From a bacterium (GTDB taxonomy: Bacteria > Chloroflexota > Dormibacteria > Aeolococcales > Aeolococcaceae): a stretch of 46,474 nt of DNA. The position numbers and the translations under genes were made by a program. Positions 40,855-46,474 of this stretch are shown here, one piece after another. How positions within the stretch are numbered: position 1 is the first letter of the stretch; each line of letters opens with the position of its first letter. The stretch spans positions 1 to 46,474 of the forward strand of contig JAJZNI010000052.1 in NCBI GenBank assembly GCA_021847925.1, read 5' to 3'. The notes beneath the pieces are model-generated. The model was not told the origin of the DNA, searched no databases, and saw only the letters and a list, made by a program, of their open reading frames with translations.

Positions 40855-41482
40855 CCACCAGGGAGAGCAGCATCACCTTGAGCGCGCGGAGGTGAGCTGA
40901 GGGGTCGCGGCCCTCGACCAGGGCGGCCAGGGAGATTCCCTCCAGGGAGGCGGTGACCGCCGCGGCCAGGTCGACCGGCGGGACCAGCGTGTACGCGGGG
41001 AGGACGCCGAGGAGCCGCCGGACCTCCGTCTCCACGCCCGCCACGAAGTGCCCGCGCAGGGCCCGGCAGCGGTCGCGGACGGCCGGCTCCGCGAGGCCCG
41101 CGACGTAGACCTCGACGAGCAGCCGCCGCAGCTCGGGGCGGCGCGCCCACCCGCTCTCCATGGCGTCCAGCGCGACCGGGATGCGCTCCAGGGGGTCCTC
41201 GACGCCCTCGAGAGCCCGCCGCCAGCTCTCCGCGAGGTCGCGGTCCAGCTCCTCCACCACGGCGGAGAGGAGGTCCTCCTTGGAGGTGAAGTAGTAATGG
41301 AGGAGGCCCGGTGCCACGCCCGCCTCGCGCGCGACGTCCTTCAGCGACGATGCGAAGTACCCGCACCGCCCCCACACCGCCACCGCGGCCTGGACGATCC
41401 GATCGCGCCGCGGCCGCGCGCCGGCGGCCGGCCGGCCGCGCAGCTCCACCTCGGCGCGTCGCTGCGGGGCGGGGTGGTCCAT
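40784..41482 (-). CDS. TetR-family transcriptional regulator
   Basis: A 232-aa regulator. The N-terminal helix-turn-helix is RDRIVQAAVAVWGRCGYFASSLKDVAREAGVAPGLLHYYFTSKEDLLSAVV, the classic TetR pattern, followed by an all-helical ligand-binding and dimer domain. A basic, Pro-rich stretch of about 25 residues precedes the HTH. ATG 41482 is supported by a minus-strand -10, CATGAT at 41491-41496, 8 nt upstream. The target is unknown: the neighbour on the same strand is a DegV-family gene upstream, and the convergent GGDEF gene overlaps its 3' end. Confidence 0.88.
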   Translation of the reverse strand: MDHPAPQRRAEVELRGRPAAGARPRRDRIVQAAVAVWGRCGYFASSLKDVAREAGVAPGLLHYYFTSKEDLLSAVVEELDRDLAESWRRALEGVEDPLERIPVALDAMESGWARRPELRRLLVEVYVAGLAEPAVRDRCRALRGHFVAGVETEVRRLLGVLPAYTLVPPVDLAAAVTASLEGISLAALVEGRDPSAHLRALKVMLLSLVVSAHLAAGREAPLSRLGELVRPR

Positions 41483-41490
41483 GGCGCCAC

Positions 41491-41496
41491 ATCATG
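41491..41496 (-). promoter_or_regulatory. -10 element CATGAT of a leaderless promoter for the TetR gene
   Basis: On the minus strand CATGAT is followed by gtggcgcc (8 nt) and ATG 41482, within the 60-nt gap after the DegV gene. Confidence 0.4.
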
Positions 41497-41542
41497 CACC
41501 CGCCACCCGGGCCGTGACATGGCCGGGAGAGGGGCGGCCGCC

Positions 41543-42397
41543 TCAGCCCTCCAGGAGGTCCGGATGCATGGCGATGCCGAACGCCCCCGGTCCGGCATGG
41601 CAGCCGAGGACCGCCCCCACCTGGAGGATGGGGGGCATCCTCCCCGTGACGTCGGCGACGCGGCTCGCGATGGCGGCGGCCTGGGCCGGGTTGGCCGCGT
41701 GTGCGGTGATGGCCACGGTCGGGCCCCACTCTCGGGAGGCGGCGGCGACCTCCCCGACCAGGCGGTCCAGGGCTCGCTGGTAGGTGCGCACCCGGTCCAC
41801 GGCCTCCACCCGCCCCTCGCGCAGCTCGAGGATCGGCTTGATGTTGAGGACCGTCCCGAGAAGCGCCCGGGCGGTGCCGATGCGACCGCCCCGGCGAAGG
41901 TACTCGAGCGTCTCGACCGTGAACACCAGGCGCTGCCGCTCCTGGAGGCGCTGGAGCACGGCCACGACGGCGTCGGCGTCGCCCCCCCGGTCACGCACCG
42001 CCGCCGCCAGCGCCACCGCGGCGAAGTGACCGGGCCCCACCGTCCTGGTGTCGACCACCCGGATGTCGCGGTCGGGGAGCGCGGCCCGCGCCTGCTCCGC
42101 CGACGCGTGGGTTCCGCTGAGCTCCGCGGCGATGGTCGTGCAGACGATCGGGCCCCCGTCGGCTCCCAGGCGCCGGAACACCGCCTCGAACTCAGCGGGC
42201 GTCGGCTGCGAGGTGCGCGGATGATGGGGATCGTCGCGCATCCGGCGGTAGAAGTCCTCCGTGGAGATGTCGACCCGGTCGCGGAGCTCCTCCTCGCCGA
42301 AGATCACGCGGAGGGGGACCACGGTCACGTCTCGCTCCGCCCACTCGTCGGGCTCGATGTCGGAGGTGCTGTCGCACACGAGGTGCACGTGGCTCAC
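41543..42397 (-). CDS. DegV-family fatty-acid-binding protein
   Basis: A 284-aa protein of the DegV/FakB family, which binds a fatty acid and presents it to the kinase FakA for phosphorylation. VHLVCDSTSDIEPDEWAERDVTVVPLRVIFG is the typical opening, PRTSQPTPAEFEAVFRRL the ligand-contact region, VCTTIAAELSGTHASAEQARA the second conserved loop, VDTRTVGPGHFAAVALAAAV follows, and LEYLRRGGRIG is the classic family signature. No fakA is in the window. GTG 42397 is supported by the minus-strand -10 TACGAT 9 nt upstream. Confidence 0.92.
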   Translation of the reverse strand: MSHVHLVCDSTSDIEPDEWAERDVTVVPLRVIFGEEELRDRVDISTEDFYRRMRDDPHHPRTSQPTPAEFEAVFRRLGADGGPIVCTTIAAELSGTHASAEQARAALPDRDIRVVDTRTVGPGHFAAVALAAAVRDRGGDADAVVAVLQRLQERQRLVFTVETLEYLRRGGRIGTARALLGTVLNIKPILELREGRVEAVDRVRTYQRALDRLVGEVAAASREWGPTVAITAHAANPAQAAAIASRVADVTGRMPPILQVGAVLGCHAGPGAFGIAMHPDLLEG

Positions 42398-42406
42398 TGC
42401 GGCGGG

Positions 42407-42412
42407 ATCGTA
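42407..42412 (-). promoter_or_regulatory. -10 element TACGAT of a leaderless promoter for the DegV gene
   Basis: On the minus strand TACGAT is followed by cccgccgca (9 nt) and GTG 42397. The coaX gene is divergent, 104 nt from this start. Confidence 0.45.
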
Positions 42413-42487
42413 CCCGGTTGGCCCGCCGTGCGCCCACCGGCCGCGCCCGCGCGCGTCTCGAGGGCGGCGAGGACCCCGCCGGCGTGC

Positions 42488-42493
42488 CAGACT
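42488..42493 (+). promoter_or_regulatory. -10 element CAGACT of a leaderless promoter for coaX
   Basis: CAGACT is followed by 8 nt and ATG 42502. It differs from the TAGACT in front of hisZ only in the first base. Confidence 0.35.
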
Positions 42494-42501
42494 CCCCGCC
42501 G

Positions 42502-43269
42502 ATGCTCCTCGCCATCGACGCCGGCAACACCGACATCGCCCTCGGGGTCTTCGACGGCGACCGCCTGGTCGCCGACTTCCGGGTCCACACCGAGCGGAGG
42601 GCCACCTCGGCCGAGCTGGGGCTCCTCGTGACGGCGCTCCTGCGCGGCTCCGGGGTGGAGCCGGAGGCGATCTCGGGCGTCGCCGTGAGCAACGTCGTGC
42701 CGGCGCTCTCGCGAAGCCTCGAGGAGGTGGCGCGGCGTCAGTTCCATGTCGTGCCCCTCGTGGTCGGCCCCGGGGTGCGCACCGGCATCCGCATCCACTA
42801 CGACGATCCGTCGCAGGTGGGAGGAGACCGCATCGCCAACGCCATCGCGGTGCACCACCTGCACGGTGGCCCGGCCATCATCTGCGACTTCGGCACCGCC
42901 ACGACCGTGGACGCGATCGACGCCGCCGGGGACTACCTGGGCGGCGCCGTGGCCCCGGGGATCATGGTGAGCCACGACGCGCTGGTGGAGCGGGCCGCCC
43001 GCCTGGCCCGCGTGGAGCTCGCCGCCCCGGAGAGCGTCCTCGGCCACAACAGCCGCGCCTCGATGCAGGCCGGTCTCGTGTTCGGCTACGCGGGCCTCGT
43101 CGAGGGGCTCGTCGGACGGATGCGCCGGGAGGTGGGCGGCAACGCCAAGCTGATCGTGACCGGGGGCCTGGCGCCGCTCATGGCCGGGCTCATCGCCGGG
43201 GTGGACGCGGTGGACGAGCGCCTCACCCTGGTGGGGTTGCGGCTCCTGCACGAGCTCAACGCCGGCTGA
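42502..43269 (+). CDS. coaX: Type III pantothenate kinase CoaX
   Basis: A 255-aa member of the ASKHA ATPase fold that phosphorylates pantothenate, the first step of coenzyme A synthesis. MLLAIDAGNTDIALGVFDGDRLVADFRVHT is the phosphate-1 region with the catalytic Asp, GGDRIANAIAVHHLHGGPAIICDFGTATTVDAID holds the phosphate-2 motif, and GGAVAPGIMVS and LIVTGGLAPLM complete the site. In-frame codons back to 42418 are open, but ATG 42502 gives the standard N-terminus and fits the -10. Located 45 nt before the dihydrouridine synthase gene. Confidence 0.94.
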   Translation: MLLAIDAGNTDIALGVFDGDRLVADFRVHTERRATSAELGLLVTALLRGSGVEPEAISGVAVSNVVPALSRSLEEVARRQFHVVPLVVGPGVRTGIRIHYDDPSQVGGDRIANAIAVHHLHGGPAIICDFGTATTVDAIDAAGDYLGGAVAPGIMVSHDALVERAARLARVELAAPESVLGHNSRASMQAGLVFGYAGLVEGLVGRMRREVGGNAKLIVTGGLAPLMAGLIAGVDAVDERLTLVGLRLLHELNAG

Positions 43270-43301
43270 CGGCCGGCGCCTCCGGGCGCTCGCGCCCCCT
43301 G

Positions 43302-43307
43302 TAGGCT
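43302..43307 (+). promoter_or_regulatory. -10 element TAGGCT of a leaderless promoter for the dihydrouridine synthase gene
   Basis: TAGGCT is followed by tgagggc (7 nt) and GTG 43315, which argues for GTG as the start codon. Confidence 0.45.
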
Positions 43308-43314
43308 TGAGGGC

Positions 43315-44403
43315 GTGCCCACGTCCATCCCGCCGCCGCCGCCCTGCCTCGCGGCGGCCCCGGAACGCCCCGCCCGGCGCGCCCCCGGCCCCCTGCGGAT
43401 CGGCGGCGTGGAGCTCGCGTCCCCGGTCCTGGTCGCTCCCATGGTGGGCATCACCGACGCCCCCTTTCGCCGGCTCGCGCGGGAGATGGGCGCCGGGCTG
43501 GTCTCGGCGGAGATGGCGGCCGCCGAGGCGGTGGTGCGCCGCATCCCGCGGACCCTGGAGCTGCTGACCTTCGACCCCGAGGTGACCCCCGCCGCGGCCC
43601 AGCTGGTGGGCAACGATCCCGCCGTGATGGCCGAGGCCGCGGCCATCTGCGCGGAGCGGGGGGCGTCGGTCGTGGACGTCAACCTCGGCTGCCCCGTCCC
43701 CCGGGTGACGGCGCGGGGCTCAGGGGCCGCTCTGGCACGGGACGTGACCGCCACCTGGCGGGTGGTCCGCGCCATGGTGGACGCGGTGGGCGTCCCCGTG
43801 ACCGCGAAGATGCGGCTGGGCTGGGACAACGCCTCGATCAACGCACCCGAGCTGTCGCGGGCCCTCCAGGATGCCGGCTGCGCCATGGTCACCGTCCATG
43901 GCCGGACCCGGGTGCAGCGCTACCTGGGGCGGGCGGATTGGGCCGAGATCGCGCGGGTCAAGCGGGCGGTCGGGATCCCCGTGGTGGGCAGTGGCGACGT
44001 CACCGACCCCTCCGAGGTCCGGCGCAGGGTTCTCGCCGGGGAGGTGGATGGCGTGGTCGTGGCTCGGGGGGCGCTCGGCAACCTCTGGCTCATACGCCAG
44101 GCGAGCCACGAGGTGGCCACGGGCGAGCCGCTTCCCGACCTGGGCTTCGCGGAGCGGATCGCCCTGACGCGGCGCCACCTCGACCTCCTGATCGACCACT
44201 ACGGGGAGCGCCGGGCCCTGATCGTGGGCCGGAAATACGTGGCGTGGGCGATCCGCGGCTGCGGCGGGGCCGCCCGGCTGCGGGCCATGGTGCAGAGCCT
44301 GGCGACCCGGGCGGACCTGGACTCCCTGCTCGGCCTCGCCCTGGCCGCGGGCCCCGGGCCGCAGGGCTGGTACGCGCCGGTGTTCACCTCGGGCGACGGC
44401 TAG
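43315..44403 (+). CDS. dus: tRNA-dihydrouridine synthase, DusB type
   Basis: A 362-aa FMN-dependent enzyme reducing uridines in the tRNA D-loop. The barrel begins LVAPMVGITDAPFRRLAREMGAGLVSAEM. VVDVNLGCPVPRVTARGSGAAL contains the catalytic Cys, PVTAKMRLGW the FMN-binding Lys, CAMVTVHGRTRVQRYLG the conserved His, and IPVVGSGDVTDPSE and VDGVVVARGALGNLWL the phosphate site. The C-terminal helical domain binds tRNA. The order beside greA and lysS resembles the dusB-greA-lysS order in Actinomycetota and some Bacillota. The N-terminal 25 residues are a Pro-rich extension. GTG 43315 fits the -10. Confidence 0.92.
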   Translation: MPTSIPPPPPCLAAAPERPARRAPGPLRIGGVELASPVLVAPMVGITDAPFRRLAREMGAGLVSAEMAAAEAVVRRIPRTLELLTFDPEVTPAAAQLVGNDPAVMAEAAAICAERGASVVDVNLGCPVPRVTARGSGAALARDVTATWRVVRAMVDAVGVPVTAKMRLGWDNASINAPELSRALQDAGCAMVTVHGRTRVQRYLGRADWAEIARVKRAVGIPVVGSGDVTDPSEVRRRVLAGEVDGVVVARGALGNLWLIRQASHEVATGEPLPDLGFAERIALTRRHLDLLIDHYGERRALIVGRKYVAWAIRGCGGAARLRAMVQSLATRADLDSLLGLALAAGPGPQGWYAPVFTSGDG

Positions 44404-44469
44404 CCAGGGGGCGCGGATCTCACCCTGGGGCGACGGGCCGCCGGCACCGGGAACGGGGGGCGCGCGGCG

Positions 44470-44495
44470 CCGGCCCCGCCGCCGCCGGGGGCCGG
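44470..44495 (+). terminator. GC-rich hairpin after the dus gene, possible U-less terminator
   Basis: CCGGCCCC (44470-44477) pairs perfectly with GGGGCCGG (44488-44495) around a 10-nt loop. A smaller stem CCAGGG/CCCTGG (44404-44409, 44423-44428) sits right after the stop codon. No T run follows either on the plus strand, so termination is plausible but not shown. Confidence 0.4.
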
Positions 44496-44508
44496 ACGCC
44501 TCGCCGGC

Positions 44509-44545
44509 AAAAAAAGAGGGCGCCCCTGGAAGACCAGAGACGCCC
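44509..44545 (-). terminator. Intrinsic terminator of the candidate small RNA
   Basis: On the minus strand GGGCG-tct-CTGG (44545-44534) pairs with CCAG-ggg-CGCCC (44529-44518) across a UCUU loop and a symmetric 3-by-3 internal loop, followed by TC and TTTTTTT (44515-44509). It is the only hairpin plus T-run of this quality found in the window, and it points away from greA. Confidence 0.75.
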
Positions 44546-44587
44546 CGAGAGGGGGGGCTGTGGAAGGTGCGGTCCCCGACCGCTGCT
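44509..44587 (-). ncRNA. Candidate small RNA in the dus-greA gap
   Basis: On the minus strand a promoter (44591-44620) is followed by a predicted start near 44584-44587, a 6-bp hairpin GCGGTC-ggg-GACCGC (44583-44569), a C-rich linker of about 22 nt containing CCTTCC and CCCCCCCTCTC (44568-44546), and a terminator hairpin with seven T (44545-44509). No frame of useful length lies in it, so it should be a noncoding RNA of about 79 nt. C-rich unpaired linkers in regulatory RNAs often bind Shine-Dalgarno sequences, so regulation of G-rich ribosome-binding sites is a guess. It matches no RNA family I know. Confidence 0.5.
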
Positions 44588-44590
44588 GTG

Positions 44591-44620
44591 ATGATAGGAA
44601 GGATATCAGATCGGGGTCAA
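44591..44620 (-). promoter_or_regulatory. Minus-strand promoter for the candidate small RNA
   Basis: -35 TTGACC (44620-44615), an 18-nt spacer, and -10 TATCAT (44596-44591). Both hexamers are closer to the sigma-70/sigma-A consensus than those of most protein genes here. Confidence 0.6.
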
Positions 44621-44677
44621 CCCGGTGGGGTAGCTTTGTTACCGCGACGTCGCCACCATCGTTTCATGCCGAGCGCC

Positions 44678-44683
44678 TATACT
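44678..44683 (+). promoter_or_regulatory. -10 element TATACT for greA
   Basis: TATACT lies 73 nt before ATG 44757, giving a leader of about 67 nt, unlike the leaderless units elsewhere in the window. No clear -35 is seen at 16-18 nt. GAAGGG at 44746-44751 is the probable ribosome-binding site. Confidence 0.5.
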
Positions 44684-44756
44684 CCGCTGCTCTCGCACCT
44701 CCCACAGGAGCCCGGGAGGCGGTGGGGGGATTGCATCAGGGCACTGAAGGGCAGCC

Positions 44757-45218
44757 ATGGACAAGCCAGTTCTGCTCACCAAAGAGGGTCTCGACAAGCT
44801 CCAGAGCGAGCTCGAGGAGCTGTTGACCGTTCGCCGGGGTGAGATAGCCGAAAGGATCAAATACGCCAAGGACTTCGGGGACATCACCGAGAACGCCGAG
44901 TACGAGGATGCCAAGAACGAGCAGGGGATGCTCGAGGGAAGGATCCTGACCCTGGAGGCCATGATCCGCAACGCCGTGATCATCGAGCAGGACGCCCAGG
45001 CGGGGGTGGTCCAGGTCGGGTCGACGGTCGAGGTGAAGGACGACGACGGGGTCCAGGCCTTCACGATCGTCGGCCCCGCCGAGGTGGATGTCACGGCCGG
45101 CAAGATCTCGATGGAGTCCCCGGTCGGCAAGGCCCTCCTGGGCCGCCGGGTGGGAGATAGGGTGGACGTCCAGAGCCCCGGGGGTGCCCGGCAGCTCCGC
45201 GTCGTCTCCGTCCACTAG
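44757..45218 (+). CDS. greA: Transcription elongation factor GreA
   Basis: A 153-aa factor that enters the RNA polymerase secondary channel and helps cleave backtracked RNA. The N-terminal coiled coil includes LLTKEGLDKLQSELEELL and carries the acidic tip DFGDITENAEYEDAKNEQ, with the Asp/Glu pair that coordinates catalytic Mg2+. The C-terminal FKBP-like domain includes VGSTVEVKDDDGVQAFTIVG and ISMESPVGKALLGRRVGD. Family length is normal. GAAGGG upstream and the Gre start MDKPVLLTKEGL fix ATG 44757. Confidence 0.96.
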   Translation: MDKPVLLTKEGLDKLQSELEELLTVRRGEIAERIKYAKDFGDITENAEYEDAKNEQGMLEGRILTLEAMIRNAVIIEQDAQAGVVQVGSTVEVKDDDGVQAFTIVGPAEVDVTAGKISMESPVGKALLGRRVGDRVDVQSPGGARQLRVVSVH

Positions 45219-45243
45219 GGGGCCCGCCCACGTCCCGCGCTGG

Positions 45244-45249
45244 CACCAT
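45244..45249 (+). promoter_or_regulatory. -10-like CACCAT before lysS
   Basis: CACCAT is followed by 10 nt and ATG 45260. It is weaker than the other examples, and lysS, 41 nt after greA, could instead be read from the greA promoter. Confidence 0.3.
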
Positions 45250-45259
45250 GTAGCGACAC

Positions 45260-46474
45260 ATGCCCAGCGACGATCACCTGACCGCCGAGCGGCGCCGCAA
45301 GGCGGACGCCCTCTCCGCCCTCGGCCTGCCCGTCTACAACGTCGACTTCCGGCCGGATCGCAGCCTCGACGAGGCGCGCCGCCTCCTCGAGGCCTGGGAG
45401 GCAGGGGGCGGCGGCGCCGACGAGGACGGCCCGCCGGTCGCGGTGGCGGGCCGGCTGAGACTCCACCGGCTCCAGGGGAAGAGCTGCTTCTGCCACCTGG
45501 AGGACGACAGCGGCCGCCTCCAGGTCTGGTTCCGGCTCGACCGCCTCGGCGAGGGGCCCTTCGAGGCCGTGAAGCTGCTCGACCTCGGTGACATCCTCGG
45601 GGTCGAGGGGACGCTGATGCGGACCAAGCGCGGCGAGCCGACCATCCTGGCCTCCCGCGTCCGCCCCCTGGTGAAGGCCCTCCGCCAGCCCCCCGAGAAG
45701 TACCACGGTCTCCAGGACCAGGAGCTGCGCTACCGCAAGCGCTACTACGACCTCATGTCCAGCCCCGCCCAGCGCCGGCACTTCCGGGCGCGCACCGAGG
45801 TGCTGCGCTCGGTGCGGCGAACCCTCGACGCGCGGGGCTTCCTCGAGGTGGAGACACCCATCCTTCAGCTCATCCCGGGCGGAGGCCACGCCGTTCCGTT
45901 CCGCACCCACTGGAATGCCCTGCACGCCGACGTGTACCTGCGCATCGCCATCGAGCTGCACCTGAAGCGGCTCCTCGTGGGCGGCTACTCGCGCGTCTAT
46001 GAGATCGGGCGCGTGTTCCGCAACGAGGGTCTCTCCCCGCGCCACAATCCCGAGTTCACGATGCTCGAGGTCTATCAGGCCTACTCGGACTACGTCGGAA
46101 TGCGCGAGCTGACCGAGGCGATCGTCGTCGATGCCGCCCGCGCGACCGCGGGCTGGGGGGACGCCGGCCCCGGCCCCTCGCCCCCCCCCGCCGCGGCCGA
46201 CCCGCCCGACCGCGACCCCCTGCGCCGCCGCTACGCAGAGCGCGAGCTGGACCTCACCCCTCCCTTCGCCGCGCGGACCATGGCCGAGCTGATCGCCGAC
46301 CGCTGTGGCTTCGATCCCGTCCAGGCGTGGGACGAGGGCACCCTGGCCGAGCGGGCTCGGGCGGCCGGAGTGGAGCTGACGTCGGGGATGGGGCCGGGCA
46401 CGATCTTCAACGAGATCTACGAGCAGGTGGTGGAGCGCACGCTGTTCGACCCCGTGTTCGTCCTCGACTACCCG
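45260..46474 (+). CDS. lysS: Lysyl-tRNA synthetase, class II, N-terminal part (3' truncated by the window edge)
   Basis: The first 405 codons are visible, with no stop before the edge. An OB-fold anticodon-binding domain (VAVAGRLRLHRLQGKSCFCHLEDDSGRLQVWF, then GDILGVEGTLMRTKRGEPTI) leads into the class II core: YRKRYYDLM, motif 1 LDARGFLEVETPIL, THWNALHADVYLRIAIELHLKRLLVGG, and motif 2 VFRNEGLSPRHNPEFTMLEVYQAY. These are diagnostic for LysRS; motif 3 lies outside the window. Departures include GGGHAVPF where GGAxARPF is usual, and a Pro/Ala/Gly-rich insert encoded at 46156-46215 with a run of nine C. ATG 45260 gives the expected N-terminus. Confidence 0.92.
   Translation, partial: MPSDDHLTAERRRKADALSALGLPVYNVDFRPDRSLDEARRLLEAWEAGGGGADEDGPPVAVAGRLRLHRLQGKSCFCHLEDDSGRLQVWFRLDRLGEGPFEAVKLLDLGDILGVEGTLMRTKRGEPTILASRVRPLVKALRQPPEKYHGLQDQELRYRKRYYDLMSSPAQRRHFRARTEVLRSVRRTLDARGFLEVETPILQLIPGGGHAVPFRTHWNALHADVYLRIAIELHLKRLLVGGYSRVYEIGRVFRNEGLSPRHNPEFTMLEVYQAYSDYVGMRELTEAIVVDAARATAGWGDAGPGPSPPPAAADPPDRDPLRRRYAERELDLTPPFAARTMAELIADRCGFDPVQAWDEGTLAERARAAGVELTSGMGPGTIFNEIYEQVVERTLFDPVFVLDYP

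Noticed and set aside
44518-44545. Terminator for the dus gene on the plus strand
   Set aside because: On the plus strand the A-run comes before, not after, the hairpin. The T-run follows it only on the minus strand.

Overview
The window is a very GC-rich chromosomal segment (third codon positions are almost all G or C) packed with short-spaced or 4-nt-overlapping genes. Gene families such as the SCO1664-type protein, a HelY/Mtr4-like helicase, short-form HisG with HisZ, a MocR regulator paired with a carboxymuconolactone-decarboxylase-like protein, and many apparently leaderless promoters suggest a high-GC Terrabacteria lineage (Actinomycetota, Chloroflexota or Candidatus Dormibacterota). 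This is an inference from gene content; no rRNA is present to settle it. I see no prophage, insertion sequence, CRISPR array or plasmid gene, so this looks like ordinary chromosome.

Layout. 1-7.3 kb: the end of a MocR-type regulator, a YneI-type succinate-semialdehyde dehydrogenase, a HAD phosphatase divergent from a PrmC-like methyltransferase, tRNA-Arg(CCG), an SCO1664-family protein with a two-TM protein, an Fe-S-type uracil-DNA glycosylase, and a two-gene unit (deoxyribosyltransferase-like protein plus glutamine amidotransferase) behind a hairpin leader. 7.3-15.4 kb: a minus-strand block with a small conserved protein, a membrane-anchored kelch-like protein, a coupled operon DUF503-MFS-helicase, and an orphan ParA with a small partner, divergent from a TPR protein.

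15.4-26.5 kb: the histidine operon hisZ-G-D-B-H-A-F-I, continuing by overlap into a GH15 glycosidase and a galactokinase-family protein, then an MFS exporter. 26.5-34.1 kb: the arginine operon argC-J-B-D-R-G-H, led by a promoter whose -35 lies in a textbook ARG box, so the ArgR made within the operon probably represses it. hisE, hisC, hisN and argF are not in this window.

34.2-46.5 kb: a metallophosphoesterase; a CMD-family protein divergent from its likely MocR regulator, with repeated TGGACC sites; an NTF2-like protein; a zinc-ribbon protein; an EAL/GGDEF c-di-GMP pair; TetR and DegV proteins; coaX; dus; greA; and the start of lysS. In the dus-greA gap the minus strand carries a good promoter, a structured transcript of about 79 nt and an intrinsic terminator, which I read as an undescribed small RNA.

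Across the window about fourteen first genes of transcription units have a -10 hexamer ending 5-10 nt before the start codon, so leaderless mRNAs seem to be the default; genes inside operons use ATGA/GTGA/TGATG overlaps.
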